Shown piece after piece: positions 1 to 7,767 of a stretch of 63,526 bases of DNA (positions are counted from its first letter, which is position 1; every line of letters starts with the position of its first letter). Source of the DNA: Candidatus Saccharibacteria bacterium UBA5148 (GTDB lineage: Bacteria > Patescibacteriota > Saccharimonadia > Saccharimonadales > UBA4665). A program made the translations under genes and the position numbers. The stretch lies in assembly GCA_002413835.1 (NCBI GenBank), contig DHXU01000012.1:1-63526 (forward strand). The letters run 5' to 3'. The notes under the pieces were generated by a model, which saw only the letters and a list, made by a program, of their open reading frames with translations, searched no databases and was not told where the DNA came from.

Positions 1-19
1 CCGGCTGAGCTATGGACCC
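1..19 (-). tRNA. tRNA, 5' end only (identity unknown)
   Basis: Read on the minus strand this is the first 19 bases of a tRNA: a seven-base acceptor strand GGGTCCA, then TA, and a D-stem GCTC followed by AGCCGG. The anticodon lies outside the window, so the amino acid cannot be assigned. Confidence 0.7.
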
Positions 20-30
20 TTATGTGAGAC

Positions 31-51
31 AAACCCTGAAGGGTTTTTCTC
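31..51 (+). terminator. rho-independent terminator-like hairpin
   Basis: AAACCC and GGGTTT are separated by TGAA and followed by TTTCT on the plus strand. It would end a plus-strand transcript that enters from outside the window. Positions 52-207 hold nothing else I can support. Confidence 0.45.
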
Positions 52-207
52 TACGCGCGGGACGCCGGAGTAAATCCGCCGTTCCGGCTGCTCTTTTCCG
101 TGCGCTGGCACACAAAATAACTCCTTACATTATCCGTATTTTGGCCGAAAAGTCAATTAGCTACCCGAGTCGGCGCCGATTGTGCCACTACCAAAGTACT
201 TATGCCT

Positions 208-213
208 TATAAT
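208..213 (+). promoter_or_regulatory. -10 box (TATAAT) for a leaderless pilin gene
   Basis: TATAAT ends seven bases before the ATG at 221, so transcription would begin at or next to the start codon. No Shine-Dalgarno sequence is present. Confidence 0.5.
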
Positions 214-220
214 ACGAGGT

Positions 221-673
221 ATGCACCGCCGTATGAAACATATCAATCAGTCGGGCTTCAGTATAATCGAAATTATCCTGGCTTGTGCGATATTCCCATT
301 GATTGCGTATTCAATTTCTCAAGGCTATGATGCCGTCCGCAGGTCGTACACCGTCTCCAAACAGCTCAATGAAATTTATGCTGTACTGAGCGCCTGCCCA
401 GAGATTGACCGGGCTCTCGAATATGATTCGGTTACCAGTGCGACGAATTGCTATCCGAACAACTCCTTCAAGGCTGAGGGTGGCGGAACCCGTATCATCT
501 CTTATGCTCCGACATTGTCGGTAACCAGCGCCACATCGCTGGCGGCAACTGACCCGCTTAGTACGGTACCGGATTCCAAAGTAGTCAATATCAAAGTTGG
601 CTTTCAGAAAAGTACAGCGCCTCCGGTGGAGTTGCGTTTGCTTATCACTCGTAACGGAATTGGCCAACAGTGA
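221..673 (+). CDS. type IV pilin-like (minor prepilin) protein
   Basis: 150-residue secreted fibre subunit of the type IV pilus or competence pseudopilus family. The N-terminus has a basic stretch, then GFSIIE, which matches the prepilin peptidase site (cleavage after Gly, Phe at +1, Glu at +5), followed by a single hydrophobic helix. The rest is a Ser/Thr-rich soluble domain with two cysteines (in ACPEID and TNCYPN). The start at 221 is chosen from the TATAAT box seven bases upstream; the alternative ATG at 233 would still keep the leader. It overlaps the next pilin gene by four bases (GTGA), so the three pilin-like genes and ComEC form one unit. A minor pilin priming the pilus or binding DNA is inference. 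Confidence 0.8.
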   Translation: MHRRMKHINQSGFSIIEIILACAIFPLIAYSISQGYDAVRRSYTVSKQLNEIYAVLSACPEIDRALEYDSVTSATNCYPNNSFKAEGGGTRIISYAPTLSVTSATSLAATDPLSTVPDSKVVNIKVGFQKSTAPPVELRLLITRNGIGQQ

Positions 674-1458
674 AGCAACACCTCGGCGCTGACCAGCGCG
701 GTATTACGATCGTCGAGCTGATCGTCGTGATGATGATGACGATACTGTTCACGACCATAATCATGACGTTCACAATTGGCTATTGGCGCTACGGATATTT
801 GCTTGAGGCCGATCTGAGTACGCTCGGTACCAGGCTGAATGCCGGCGACTTTTTACGATCAGCCCTCGGCCCGTCAAGCGGACTGATTTCCCAGAACAGT
901 ATTCCCGACCCCAACGTCAACAATGCTGATCCATCTATCAGCACCGGAAATTTCTGGGTTCCAATCCACGCTGTACCTGGCAATAAACCGATCGGCGCGA
1001 AGGGAACGACGACGCCGCTTCTCTATTATCGCCGCCCGAGCAGCACCGCAAACGGCTCGTATATCATGAACGGCAGCCAGCCTTACGAGGATGAGTATGT
1101 ATTATATTTGAATGGCACGACAAAATCGCTGATGCAGCGCTCGCTGGCAAATCCTAACGCATCCGGCAACAAACTGAAGACGAGTTGTCCTCCAGCCGCA
1201 GTAACGTCCATTTGTCCTGCCGACAAAACTATCGCAACTGAACTGGCGTCGATCGATATGCGGTATTTTTCGCGCACTGGCAACCTCATCGATTATACTT
1301 CTATGCAGGACCCGGTGACGGGCGCCTATACTGGGCCTGACTTCACCGCTACGGAAGTCGTTGAATTCAATCTCAATATCGTCAAGAAAACATTCCTGCA
1401 AACATCCAACTCGGTGTCTAACAGTACAATCGTACGGGTGGCACTCCGCAATGATTAG
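670..1458 (+). CDS. type IV pilin-like (minor prepilin) protein, 262 aa
   Basis: GTG start inside the stop of the preceding pilin gene (GTGA overlap). The N-terminus MKQHLGADQRG is followed by ITIVEL: prepilin cleavage after Gly, Glu at +5, then a hydrophobic helix of about 20 residues. The remaining 230 residues form a large soluble domain that includes SCPPAAVTSICP, a likely disulphide pair. Size and order (small pilin, larger pilin, PilX-like protein) resemble the minor pilin clusters of type IV pilus or type II secretion systems. The exact minor pilin class cannot be assigned from sequence alone. Confidence 0.75.
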   Translation: MKQHLGADQRGITIVELIVVMMMTILFTTIIMTFTIGYWRYGYLLEADLSTLGTRLNAGDFLRSALGPSSGLISQNSIPDPNVNNADPSISTGNFWVPIHAVPGNKPIGAKGTTTPLLYYRRPSSTANGSYIMNGSQPYEDEYVLYLNGTTKSLMQRSLANPNASGNKLKTSCPPAAVTSICPADKTIATELASIDMRYFSRTGNLIDYTSMQDPVTGAYTGPDFTATEVVEFNLNIVKKTFLQTSNSVSNSTIVRVALRND

Positions 1459-2899
1459 CAAATCTTATATATACCCACAGCCTGCAATCGCTCGTGACAG
1501 GCGCGGCTCGATTATCGTATCGATTTTGATTGTTACGCTATTTCTGTTTACAGTTGTTTCAAGTCTGATGATACTGGCGAACTCCAACCTATCAAGAGCT
1601 AAAGGCCGGATTTATCTACTTCAGTCGCAGTATGCTGCTGAATCCGGTGCCGATATGGCAATCGCGAAGCTGAATGCCGATTCGACTGCGTCATATACCG
1701 GGACTGCCGGCTCGGAGGTCCAGATCCTGGACAACACACAGTACCGGTCTACCTTCACGACGACAGTGGCAGCGGGCGCAACATCGAATGAACGGGTTAT
1801 TACAGCTATCGGCAAAGTCTATCGACCCCGTAATGCGGTGACTGCAAGCTATGTGCATAAGATCGAAGTAACCGCGGAACGTACGTCGAGCTCGGTGTCT
1901 GTAGCCGGCATGTTGAGCCGTAACATTATTGAGATTGCCAGCAGTGTGAAGGATATCTATGCCCGGGACTTGTACGTCAACGGGTATATAAACATGAACA
2001 AGAACAGCACGAACCTGCATGCCGAATCCATTACCGTCGCCGGCAAGAATACGGGGGCTGGGAACTGTTCGATCGGCGGTACCGGCAATCTGGTCAAGCC
2101 GACCAGTTTCGTGACTCCTGGCCAGACCAAAACGAAACTCACCTTGGCATACAACAACTGTATCTCGCCGCCAGGTAATACCAGCAATACTGATTTCGAT
2201 GTCCTGACCAATCAGACGACATTATCCAAGATTCAGTCGACGTACATTCCCTGGAATCAATATATGGACAGCTCATATACAAACTCATATAACGCCTGCA
2301 CTGATTGGACAAACGGGACTTTCCCGCGCACCATCCCTTCCGCCGGTCATACTAAACAGACTCAGTATCCTGACAATGGTAGCACTATCAGCGCCACTTG
2401 TGGTACGAATGGTGATCTGTCTCTTGCCACCGGCCAGTATGACATTACCGATAACGTCCACATCCGAGCGAACTTATGTGCCGCCACCGCCTGTACACCT
2501 ACCTTCAATAACCCGTCGGCATCGCCGCGCTATATGTTCGTCGAGGGTTCTGTCAATTTTGACGGTGTTTCAACGGCAACCGGGAGCGGTCCGATCGTAT
2601 TGATATCGTACGGGGCAGATCCGGCATCCAAAACAAGTGTCTGCCCGCTCGGCGGGGCTATATATCTCGGAAACGGCACTGTCAAGGCACCCGACATGTA
2701 TTTCCTGTCCATCAACGGCCTGTGTTTGGATAAGACAAAATTTGGCGCCAATCCTGGCTTCGGTGGCATCTCGGGTAAGAACATATATATCTCCAGTAAC
2801 TCAGGCAGTCCCTTTGATCCTCAGCTGAATACATCGTTTCCTTTTAATGCGGTGCCGATCGACCTGTCCTGGCATGCCGCACTCTATCGGCGGTTATAA
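1451..2899 (+). CDS. PilX-like pilus assembly protein, 482 aa
   Basis: Starts at an ATG eight bases inside the preceding gene. Residues about 14-45 carry RRGSIIVSILIVTLFLFTVV, a membrane helix directly after a basic segment, and then ESGADMAIAKLN, a stretch typical of the PilX N-terminal family, where an alpha helix with AESG continues from the membrane segment. There is no classical FTLIE site, as is common for PilX. The C-terminal 400 residues are Gly/Ser/Thr/Asn-rich with several cysteines (for instance DNVHIRANLCAATACTPT) and look like a repetitive beta-rich adhesin domain, similar in style to PilY/PilX tip proteins. Likely surface-exposed at the pilus tip; that role is inference. Confidence 0.65.
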   Translation: MISKSYIYPQPAIARDRRGSIIVSILIVTLFLFTVVSSLMILANSNLSRAKGRIYLLQSQYAAESGADMAIAKLNADSTASYTGTAGSEVQILDNTQYRSTFTTTVAAGATSNERVITAIGKVYRPRNAVTASYVHKIEVTAERTSSSVSVAGMLSRNIIEIASSVKDIYARDLYVNGYINMNKNSTNLHAESITVAGKNTGAGNCSIGGTGNLVKPTSFVTPGQTKTKLTLAYNNCISPPGNTSNTDFDVLTNQTTLSKIQSTYIPWNQYMDSSYTNSYNACTDWTNGTFPRTIPSAGHTKQTQYPDNGSTISATCGTNGDLSLATGQYDITDNVHIRANLCAATACTPTFNNPSASPRYMFVEGSVNFDGVSTATGSGPIVLISYGADPASKTSVCPLGGAIYLGNGTVKAPDMYFLSINGLCLDKTKFGANPGFGGISGKNIYISSNSGSPFDPQLNTSFPFNAVPIDLSWHAALYRRL

Positions 2900-2966
2900 G
2901 CGATATGTACTATCAGTAACGTGCACAAGCTTGCGTCCGGGTGGCGGCCTGCTATGATTTGGAGAT

Positions 2967-4502
2967 ATGGGGAGGCTCCTCAGCCACCGGTTCCGGCGGA
3001 CGACTTTGGTGGCTGTATTTTGTGCGGCTATTCTCAGCGGTATCGCCGTATCACGCTTTACAGGTTTCGGGATATCCCTGGCAGGGCTGAGCCTGATGCT
3101 ACTCTTCGCCGGACTGCGTCACCAGCGGCTGGCGGCTCTGCTGAGCGTCATCCTGGTCGGTGTCTGCATCGGCGGACTCCGCGGCACGATATTCATGGAG
3201 AAGCTGGCGCAGTATGAAGGCATATATAACCAGAAAACCGTGCTTGTCGGGCAGGCGGTGGATGACGCCGGCTACGGCAAACAGTCGCAGCTGTCTTTTG
3301 ATCTGACCGCTGCCCGGCTCGATGGAACAGGAGAACCATTAATTGGCAAGATTGGCGTCAGTGGTTTCGGTACGAATGTTATTTTCCGGGGTGACACGGT
3401 GCGCGTCGAAGGCAAGCTGCGCTCCGGGCTTGGCTCGCGGCAGGGTTATATGAGTTATGCGAATTTATCGGTCGTGTCATCCCGGCCAGGCACGATTGAT
3501 ACCTTCCGGCGCAAGTTTGCCGCCGGGATGCAATCGGCTTTGCCGGAGCCGGAGGCATCATTTGCGATGGGCTTGCTCATCGGTCAGAAGGCGACGCTGC
3601 CGGGTAACGTCTACCAGGACCTGGTCATGGTCGGCCTGGTTCATATCATTGCTGTCTCCGGATATAATCTGACGATTATCCTGCGGGCCTGCCTGAAGTT
3701 ACTTGGTAACCGCTCCAAGTACCAGACATTTGTCGTCACAATCGCGCTTATCGCCGTCTTCCTGTTGATAACTGGCGCCAGCGCGTCCATCGTGCGGGCT
3801 TCCATCGTCAGTGGCCTGAGTATGGCGGCCTGGTATTACGGCCGGGCATTCAAGCCACTGGTACTGATACTGATGGCGGCGGCAGTCACGAGCCTGGCGA
3901 GTCCGCTCTATCTGTGGGGAGACATCGGCTGGTATCTGTCATTTCTGGCTTTTTACGGTGTGCTGATACTGTCGCCACAAATTCACCAGCGGTTTCTGCA
4001 CGGCCGTATCGCCAGTTCGGTACTTGTCGGCATTGCCACTGAGAGCCTGTGTGCCGAAATCATGACCCTGCCGCTGGTGCTCTATATATTCGGTCAGATG
4101 TCCGGCATCAGCCTGGTTGCCAATGTAGTCGTTGCTGCGCTGGTCCCACTGGCGATGCTATTATCATTGGTTGCCGGACTGGCTGGCATGTTGATCCTGC
4201 CGATTGTCGGCTGGTTCGCTTGGCCAGCAGTCATAATCCTGACGTATATGCTGGATGCGGCGCATATCCTGGCCAGTATTCCACATATCTTCCGCGACAA
4301 TGTCTTTTTGACGGCAGCTGGAATGCTGGCGATGTACGCTGTCGTTCTGGCTAGTAACATACTGCTGCACTCGCGGCTCAAGCGTAATAGTGCTATAATA
4401 ACAGCATTACCGATAGAGATAAGAGACGAGTTACGGGATGCAAATCCGCTGCTCAGGCCGTCGTATCAGCGTAGTCCAGCGTATGCGTCTCTGGAAAAGT
4501 AG
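2967..4502 (+). CDS. comEC: ComEC/Rec2-type DNA uptake channel (no nuclease domain)
   Basis: 511-residue polytopic membrane protein, the channel that carries single-stranded DNA across the cytoplasmic membrane during transformation. Residues 15-60 hold two hydrophobic segments, then a soluble OB-like domain (about 70-165, DUF4131 position), then the Competence domain with LVHIIAVSGYNLTII near residue 225, the family's conserved H-(L/I)-x-A-V-S-G motif, and about eight further helices. The metallo-beta-lactamase-like domain found at the C-terminus of many ComEC proteins is absent; the protein ends in a short hydrophilic tail. A TATGAT box lies eight bases before the ATG. It follows three pilin-like genes, consistent with pilus-driven DNA uptake. 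Confidence 0.88.
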   Translation: MGRLLSHRFRRTTLVAVFCAAILSGIAVSRFTGFGISLAGLSLMLLFAGLRHQRLAALLSVILVGVCIGGLRGTIFMEKLAQYEGIYNQKTVLVGQAVDDAGYGKQSQLSFDLTAARLDGTGEPLIGKIGVSGFGTNVIFRGDTVRVEGKLRSGLGSRQGYMSYANLSVVSSRPGTIDTFRRKFAAGMQSALPEPEASFAMGLLIGQKATLPGNVYQDLVMVGLVHIIAVSGYNLTIILRACLKLLGNRSKYQTFVVTIALIAVFLLITGASASIVRASIVSGLSMAAWYYGRAFKPLVLILMAAAVTSLASPLYLWGDIGWYLSFLAFYGVLILSPQIHQRFLHGRIASSVLVGIATESLCAEIMTLPLVLYIFGQMSGISLVANVVVAALVPLAMLLSLVAGLAGMLILPIVGWFAWPAVIILTYMLDAAHILASIPHIFRDNVFLTAAGMLAMYAVVLASNILLHSRLKRNSAIITALPIEIRDELRDANPLLRPSYQRSPAYASLEK

Positions 4503-4517
4503 AGAAGGGAAATAACC

Positions 4518-5270
4518 ATGTCCGGACATTCCAAATGGTCAACAATCAAGCGCGAAAAAGGTGCCAAAGATGCCGCCCGCGGCGCGGTATTTACTCGTCT
4601 CGGTAATGCTCTGGCTATGGCCGCCCGCAGCGGCACCGATCCCGATACAAATTTCAGCTTACGGCTGGCGATAGATAAGGCCAAAGCTGCCAACATGCCG
4701 AGTGCCAACATCCAGCGGGCGATCGACAGGATCAAGGACAAGAATGCTGCCCAGTTGCAGGAAGTATTGTACGAAGGCTATGGCCCGGGCGGTGTCGCTA
4801 TCCTGGCAGAATGTGCTACCGACAACCTCAACCGCACCTATCCAGAAGTCCGGCTGGCCTTCAGCAAACACGGTGGTAATATTGCCGAAAAAGGTGCTGT
4901 GGCCTTCCAGTTTGACCGCAAAGGCATGATCCGCGTCCGCGGTAGTGGCGACGACTTGCTGATGCAGGCGATTGATGCTGGAGCCGAAGATATGATAACC
5001 GAAGAGCCGGAAGATAGCGCTGCCGAAACTGCCGAATCAGTCATCTATACCTCGCCGACAGACCTGGCAAAGGTCCGTGACGCCCTCAAAAAAGCCGGCG
5101 TCGACATTACAGAAGCCGAGCTGACCTACGTGCCGAATACGACCGTCGATGTGACTGACGCCGCCACGGCTGGCAAGATCATGCGGCTGATGGATGCCCT
5201 CGAATCACTCGATGACGTCAGTAACACTTTCGTAAATTTCGATATTCCAGAAGAACTTATCCCGAATTAA
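4518..5270 (+). CDS. yebC: YebC/TACO1 family protein
   Basis: 250 residues, full length for the family. The N-terminus MSGHSKWSTIKREKGAKDA is diagnostic, followed by YGPGGVAILAECATDNLNRT in the second domain. YebC proteins were long annotated as transcriptional regulators near ruvC; related members act on ribosomes to relieve stalling at difficult motifs. A good Shine-Dalgarno sequence (GAAGGGAA) precedes the ATG, unlike the leaderless neighbours. ruvC lies 1.1 kb downstream, with a divergent gene in between, so the usual yebC-ruvC synteny is partly kept. Confidence 0.95.
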   Translation: MSGHSKWSTIKREKGAKDAARGAVFTRLGNALAMAARSGTDPDTNFSLRLAIDKAKAANMPSANIQRAIDRIKDKNAAQLQEVLYEGYGPGGVAILAECATDNLNRTYPEVRLAFSKHGGNIAEKGAVAFQFDRKGMIRVRGSGDDLLMQAIDAGAEDMITEEPEDSAAETAESVIYTSPTDLAKVRDALKKAGVDITEAELTYVPNTTVDVTDAATAGKIMRLMDALESLDDVSNTFVNFDIPEELIPN

Positions 5271-6397
5271 TCCTGCAGGGCCGGTTGCTTGCCACGCTGC
5301 ATGACAGCCGATTTCTGTATGGCTCTCTCTATGAATATCCGCGCCCGGCCGGCGAGCTCTACATTGCTGCTCCGTAGCGTCATCTCGGCCGTTCCCAGCC
5401 GGACGCCGGCCCGGACGTAGTTATGACTGCCGATTTCTATGCCTTGATCGCAGGTAAGAAGCTTGACGTGTAGTCTCGACTGGGAACGTGTCAGACCATC
5501 CTTGAACATATCGGCCGGCAGGTGGCAGCGTTCTATCAGCTGGCTGATAAGTTGGCCAGTACCACCTATCAGGCCTTGATGCCGCAAGTGACCGTACAGG
5601 ATATTGACTGCAACATCACGGTTTTTAGCTTGCAGCAAATGGCGCGCTGTTATACTGTTCGGGAAGAATTGGCAGGTGATTGTCAGCCACTTTTCAGCAG
5701 CGTCTACTAGTTTTAAACTCTCATCGAGAATGAGTGATTGGTCGGGGACGCCAGCATCAATCAATATACTTGTCGCGTCGTCCAGAACGATCGTCTGGTC
5801 GCTATCGCCCAGCGCTTTTCGAGCTGATCCAGTCTCTAGAACACTGCGCATCAGCTGGTAAAGCTTATCTGACCCACTCGCATCTTCACGGCCCAGCATC
5901 ATATCGATATAGTCTGGATCGTCGAGATTGCAGCCGCCGACCAGAAAGTAATTGCCAATGATGGCGGCTTTGATATGTGACCTTCCGGCGACGGGAAGAC
6001 TAAAGCGATGGGCCGGCTTATTGAGGATGACTGCCCGAGCATTATCATGCCCGTTCAAGCGCTCGAGTATGTTCCGCCGACGCTGCATAGACGGTGATAA
6101 TTGTGCTGGTAATTCGGTGTGATAGAATAGCGGGCCGGGCCGGCCGTTTGCCAGCATGAAGTCATAGGCATCAACACCGAACGATACGTCCGCACCGCGC
6201 TGTGCTGCACCTTCCAGATTCGTCATGACCTCGGCAACCTCAGGAATCTCCGGGTCAAAATTCATGCTCATAAGTAGTATTCTGGTTCCGGCCGTGGCAG
6301 CCGCAAAACGGCGGTTCAGCTCACCGAAGTACTCCCGCTTCGTATAGAAGGTCATTGTGTCGACCATATCCGGTGCTAAAGCTTCGGCAGTGCTCAT
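5267..6397 (-). CDS. phospholipase D-like (cardiolipin synthase type) protein
   Basis: 376 residues with two PLD repeats. The second repeat has a complete HxKxxxxD motif: His310, Lys312, Asp317 (HVKLLTCD), followed by GSHNY. The first repeat has His141 and Lys143 (HIKAAIIG), but the Asp position is Gly148; GGCNLDDPDY follows. No signal peptide or membrane helix is evident. The family includes cardiolipin synthases, phospholipases and nucleases; the asymmetric catalytic motif makes the reaction uncertain. It shares a 21-bp divergent promoter region with ruvC and overlaps the end of yebC by four bases (convergent). Confidence 0.75.
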   Translation of the reverse strand: MSTAEALAPDMVDTMTFYTKREYFGELNRRFAAATAGTRILLMSMNFDPEIPEVAEVMTNLEGAAQRGADVSFGVDAYDFMLANGRPGPLFYHTELPAQLSPSMQRRRNILERLNGHDNARAVILNKPAHRFSLPVAGRSHIKAAIIGNYFLVGGCNLDDPDYIDMMLGREDASGSDKLYQLMRSVLETGSARKALGDSDQTIVLDDATSILIDAGVPDQSLILDESLKLVDAAEKWLTITCQFFPNSITARHLLQAKNRDVAVNILYGHLRHQGLIGGTGQLISQLIERCHLPADMFKDGLTRSQSRLHVKLLTCDQGIEIGSHNYVRAGVRLGTAEMTLRSSNVELAGRARIFIERAIQKSAVMQRGKQPALQD

Positions 6398-6404
6398 CTG
6401 TAGT

Positions 6405-6412
6405 ACTATACT
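6405..6412. promoter_or_regulatory. overlapping divergent -10 boxes (ruvC and PLD-like gene)
   Basis: Plus strand: TATACT (6407-6412), six bases before the ruvC ATG at 6419. Minus strand: TATAGT (complement of 6405-6410), seven bases before the ATG at 6397. The two boxes share four base pairs, and only 21 bp separate the two start codons. Both genes would be leaderless. Confidence 0.6.
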
Positions 6413-6418
6413 ATAACC

Positions 6419-6898
6419 ATGCGTATCTTAGGTATTGACCCCGGCACAGGAATCCTGGGCTTCGGTGTCATCGATATTGAACCCGGTGGCCAACCAAAGC
6501 TGGTCGATGCCGGAGTCATCCGGACACCGGTTCATGAAGATGACGCCGTCCGGCTGCTGACGATCTATGATGAACTAACCGATATAATCACCCAGAACAA
6601 ACCGACGGTCATGTCCGTTGAAAAGCTGTTTTTCAACCGCAACGTAACGACTGCCATGACGGTGTCTCAGGCCCGCGGCGTCGTGTTACTGACCGGCATG
6701 AAGGCCGGCATGAAGATATGTGAATACACCCCGATGCAGATCAAGCAGGCTATCACCGGCTACGGCAGCGCCGATAAAAAGCAGATGCAGGAAATGGTCC
6801 GGATCATCCTGAAACTCAAGGAAATTCCCCAGCCGGATGATGCGGCCGACGCCCTGGCTGCGGCAATCTGCCAAAGCATGCAGATGCGTATCGCATAA
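6419..6898 (+). CDS. ruvC: Holliday junction endonuclease RuvC
   Basis: 159 residues, normal length. It resolves Holliday junctions by paired nicks. The four catalytic acidic residues are visible: Asp7 (GIDPGTG), Glu68 (SVEKLFF), Asp141 and Asp144 (PDDAADA). FFNRNVTTA matches the conserved loop near the active site. The start follows a TATACT box by six bases with no Shine-Dalgarno sequence. ruvAB lie downstream but under their own promoter, with a small ORF and a terminator in between. Confidence 0.96.
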   Translation: MRILGIDPGTGILGFGVIDIEPGGQPKLVDAGVIRTPVHEDDAVRLLTIYDELTDIITQNKPTVMSVEKLFFNRNVTTAMTVSQARGVVLLTGMKAGMKICEYTPMQIKQAITGYGSADKKQMQEMVRIILKLKEIPQPDDAADALAAAICQSMQMRIA

Positions 6899-6930
6899 TG
6901 CTAATATTGTGTTTAATATTACATCCAAGG

Positions 6931-6950
6931 CGCTACATGTAGCGTACTAT
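6931..6950 (+). promoter_or_regulatory. 14-bp palindrome (operator candidate) abutting a -10 box
   Basis: CGCTACATGTAGCG (6931-6944) is a perfect palindrome, followed directly by TACTAT (6945-6950). It lies where a repressor would block the promoter of the small ORF at 6984. The regulator is unknown; an SOS repressor is one possibility given the ruv context, but the motif is not a known LexA box. Confidence 0.45.
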
Positions 6951-6983
6951 GAAAGTAGTATCAGAGGCAACAAGGGAGGCAAC

Positions 6984-7058
6984 ATGAGCTGGATACTACG
7001 AAGGTACAAAGCCAAGCCGCGCGGCCATGACTCGTGGCGACAATATATCGTCTACTAG
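6984..7058 (+). CDS. 24-residue basic/aromatic microprotein
   Basis: Encodes MSWILRRYKAK followed by PRGHDSWRQYIVY. Support: a strong Shine-Dalgarno sequence (AAGGGAGG) eight bases before the ATG, a -10 box about 33 bases upstream, a palindromic operator candidate, and a strong terminator 28 bases after the stop. The peptide has six basic residues, two Trp and three Tyr; it is too short for a membrane span. It sits alone between ruvC and ruvA. It could be a microprotein acting on the Ruv machinery, an unrelated peptide, or a leader peptide whose terminator attenuates readthrough. Not recognised. Confidence 0.5.
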   Translation: MSWILRRYKAKPRGHDSWRQYIVY

Positions 7059-7086
7059 CGCCATTTGGGAGCGGGGACGCAGCGAT

Positions 7087-7137
7087 AAACACCTGGGCCA
7101 TATTTTGTGAGAGAAATATGGTGCCAGGTGTTTGCTT
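7087..7137 (+). terminator. strong terminator after the 24-residue ORF
   Basis: AAACACCTGG..CCATATTT pairs with AAATATGG..CCAGGTGTTT, giving a stem of about 18 bp with a short bulge, and is followed by GCTTTTG. It separates the small ORF from the ruvA promoter. Confidence 0.7.
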
Positions 7138-7169
7138 TTGACAACATGACGATTAGATATTGCTAGTGT

Positions 7170-7175
7170 TATAAT
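7170..7175 (+). promoter_or_regulatory. -10 box (TATAAT) fixing the ruvA start
   Basis: TATAAT lies seven bases before the ATG at 7183. The nearer ATG at 7174 overlaps the box itself and would not be on the transcript, so 7183 is the likely start. Confidence 0.55.
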
Positions 7176-7182
7176 GGGTATA

Positions 7183-7767
7183 ATGATTGCAGTACTGACA
7201 GGGATTGTAGGGGAAAAACTAGGCGATGTCGTCGTACTCGACGTACGCGGCGTTGGCTATGGGCTAAATGTAACCATCGAGGACTTCGGTCGCCTGACTT
7301 CCGGCCAGTCTGCCAAAGTATATATCTATGAGCATATCCGCGAGCAGTCGCACGACTTATTCGGCTTTGTCAGCCTGGATACGAAACAATTGTTTGAGCA
7401 GCTGCTCGGCGTCAATGGCGTCGGCCCGAAGATGGCGCTCAGCGTACTTAGTATCGGTACCAGTAGCGAGGTTCGACTGGCGATTGCTGGCGGTGATACC
7501 AAATTCATCAGTCGTGCCAATGGTGTCGGCAAACGTGTCGCCGAGCGAATTGTTGTCGACTTGAAAGATAAGGTCGGACTAGAGGGCGTGGACCTGAGCA
7601 CCACGGGCATGCTGCAGGGCGAAGGACTACTGCTGAAGGATGAGGCCGTCGAGGCGCTGGTAAGCCTCGGGTATACTCCACAGGACGCCGCGCAGGCCTT
7701 GAACGATGTCGACCCACTATTGGTTGTGGAAGACCGCATCAAGGCCGCGCTGAGAGGGAGCTACTGA
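7183..7767 (+). CDS. ruvA: Holliday junction branch migration protein RuvA
   Basis: 194 residues, normal length. It binds the four-way junction as a tetramer and loads RuvB. MIAVLTGIVGEK matches the usual RuvA N-terminus (OB domain), followed by HhH motifs around LLGVNGVGPKMALSVL and RANGVGKRVAERIV, and the C-terminal domain III (EAVEALVSLGYTPQDAAQAL) that contacts RuvB. The start at 7183 is supported both by homology and by the TATAAT spacing. It overlaps ruvB by one base (TGATG). Confidence 0.96.
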   Translation: MIAVLTGIVGEKLGDVVVLDVRGVGYGLNVTIEDFGRLTSGQSAKVYIYEHIREQSHDLFGFVSLDTKQLFEQLLGVNGVGPKMALSVLSIGTSSEVRLAIAGGDTKFISRANGVGKRVAERIVVDLKDKVGLEGVDLSTTGMLQGEGLLLKDEAVEALVSLGYTPQDAAQALNDVDPLLVVEDRIKAALRGSY

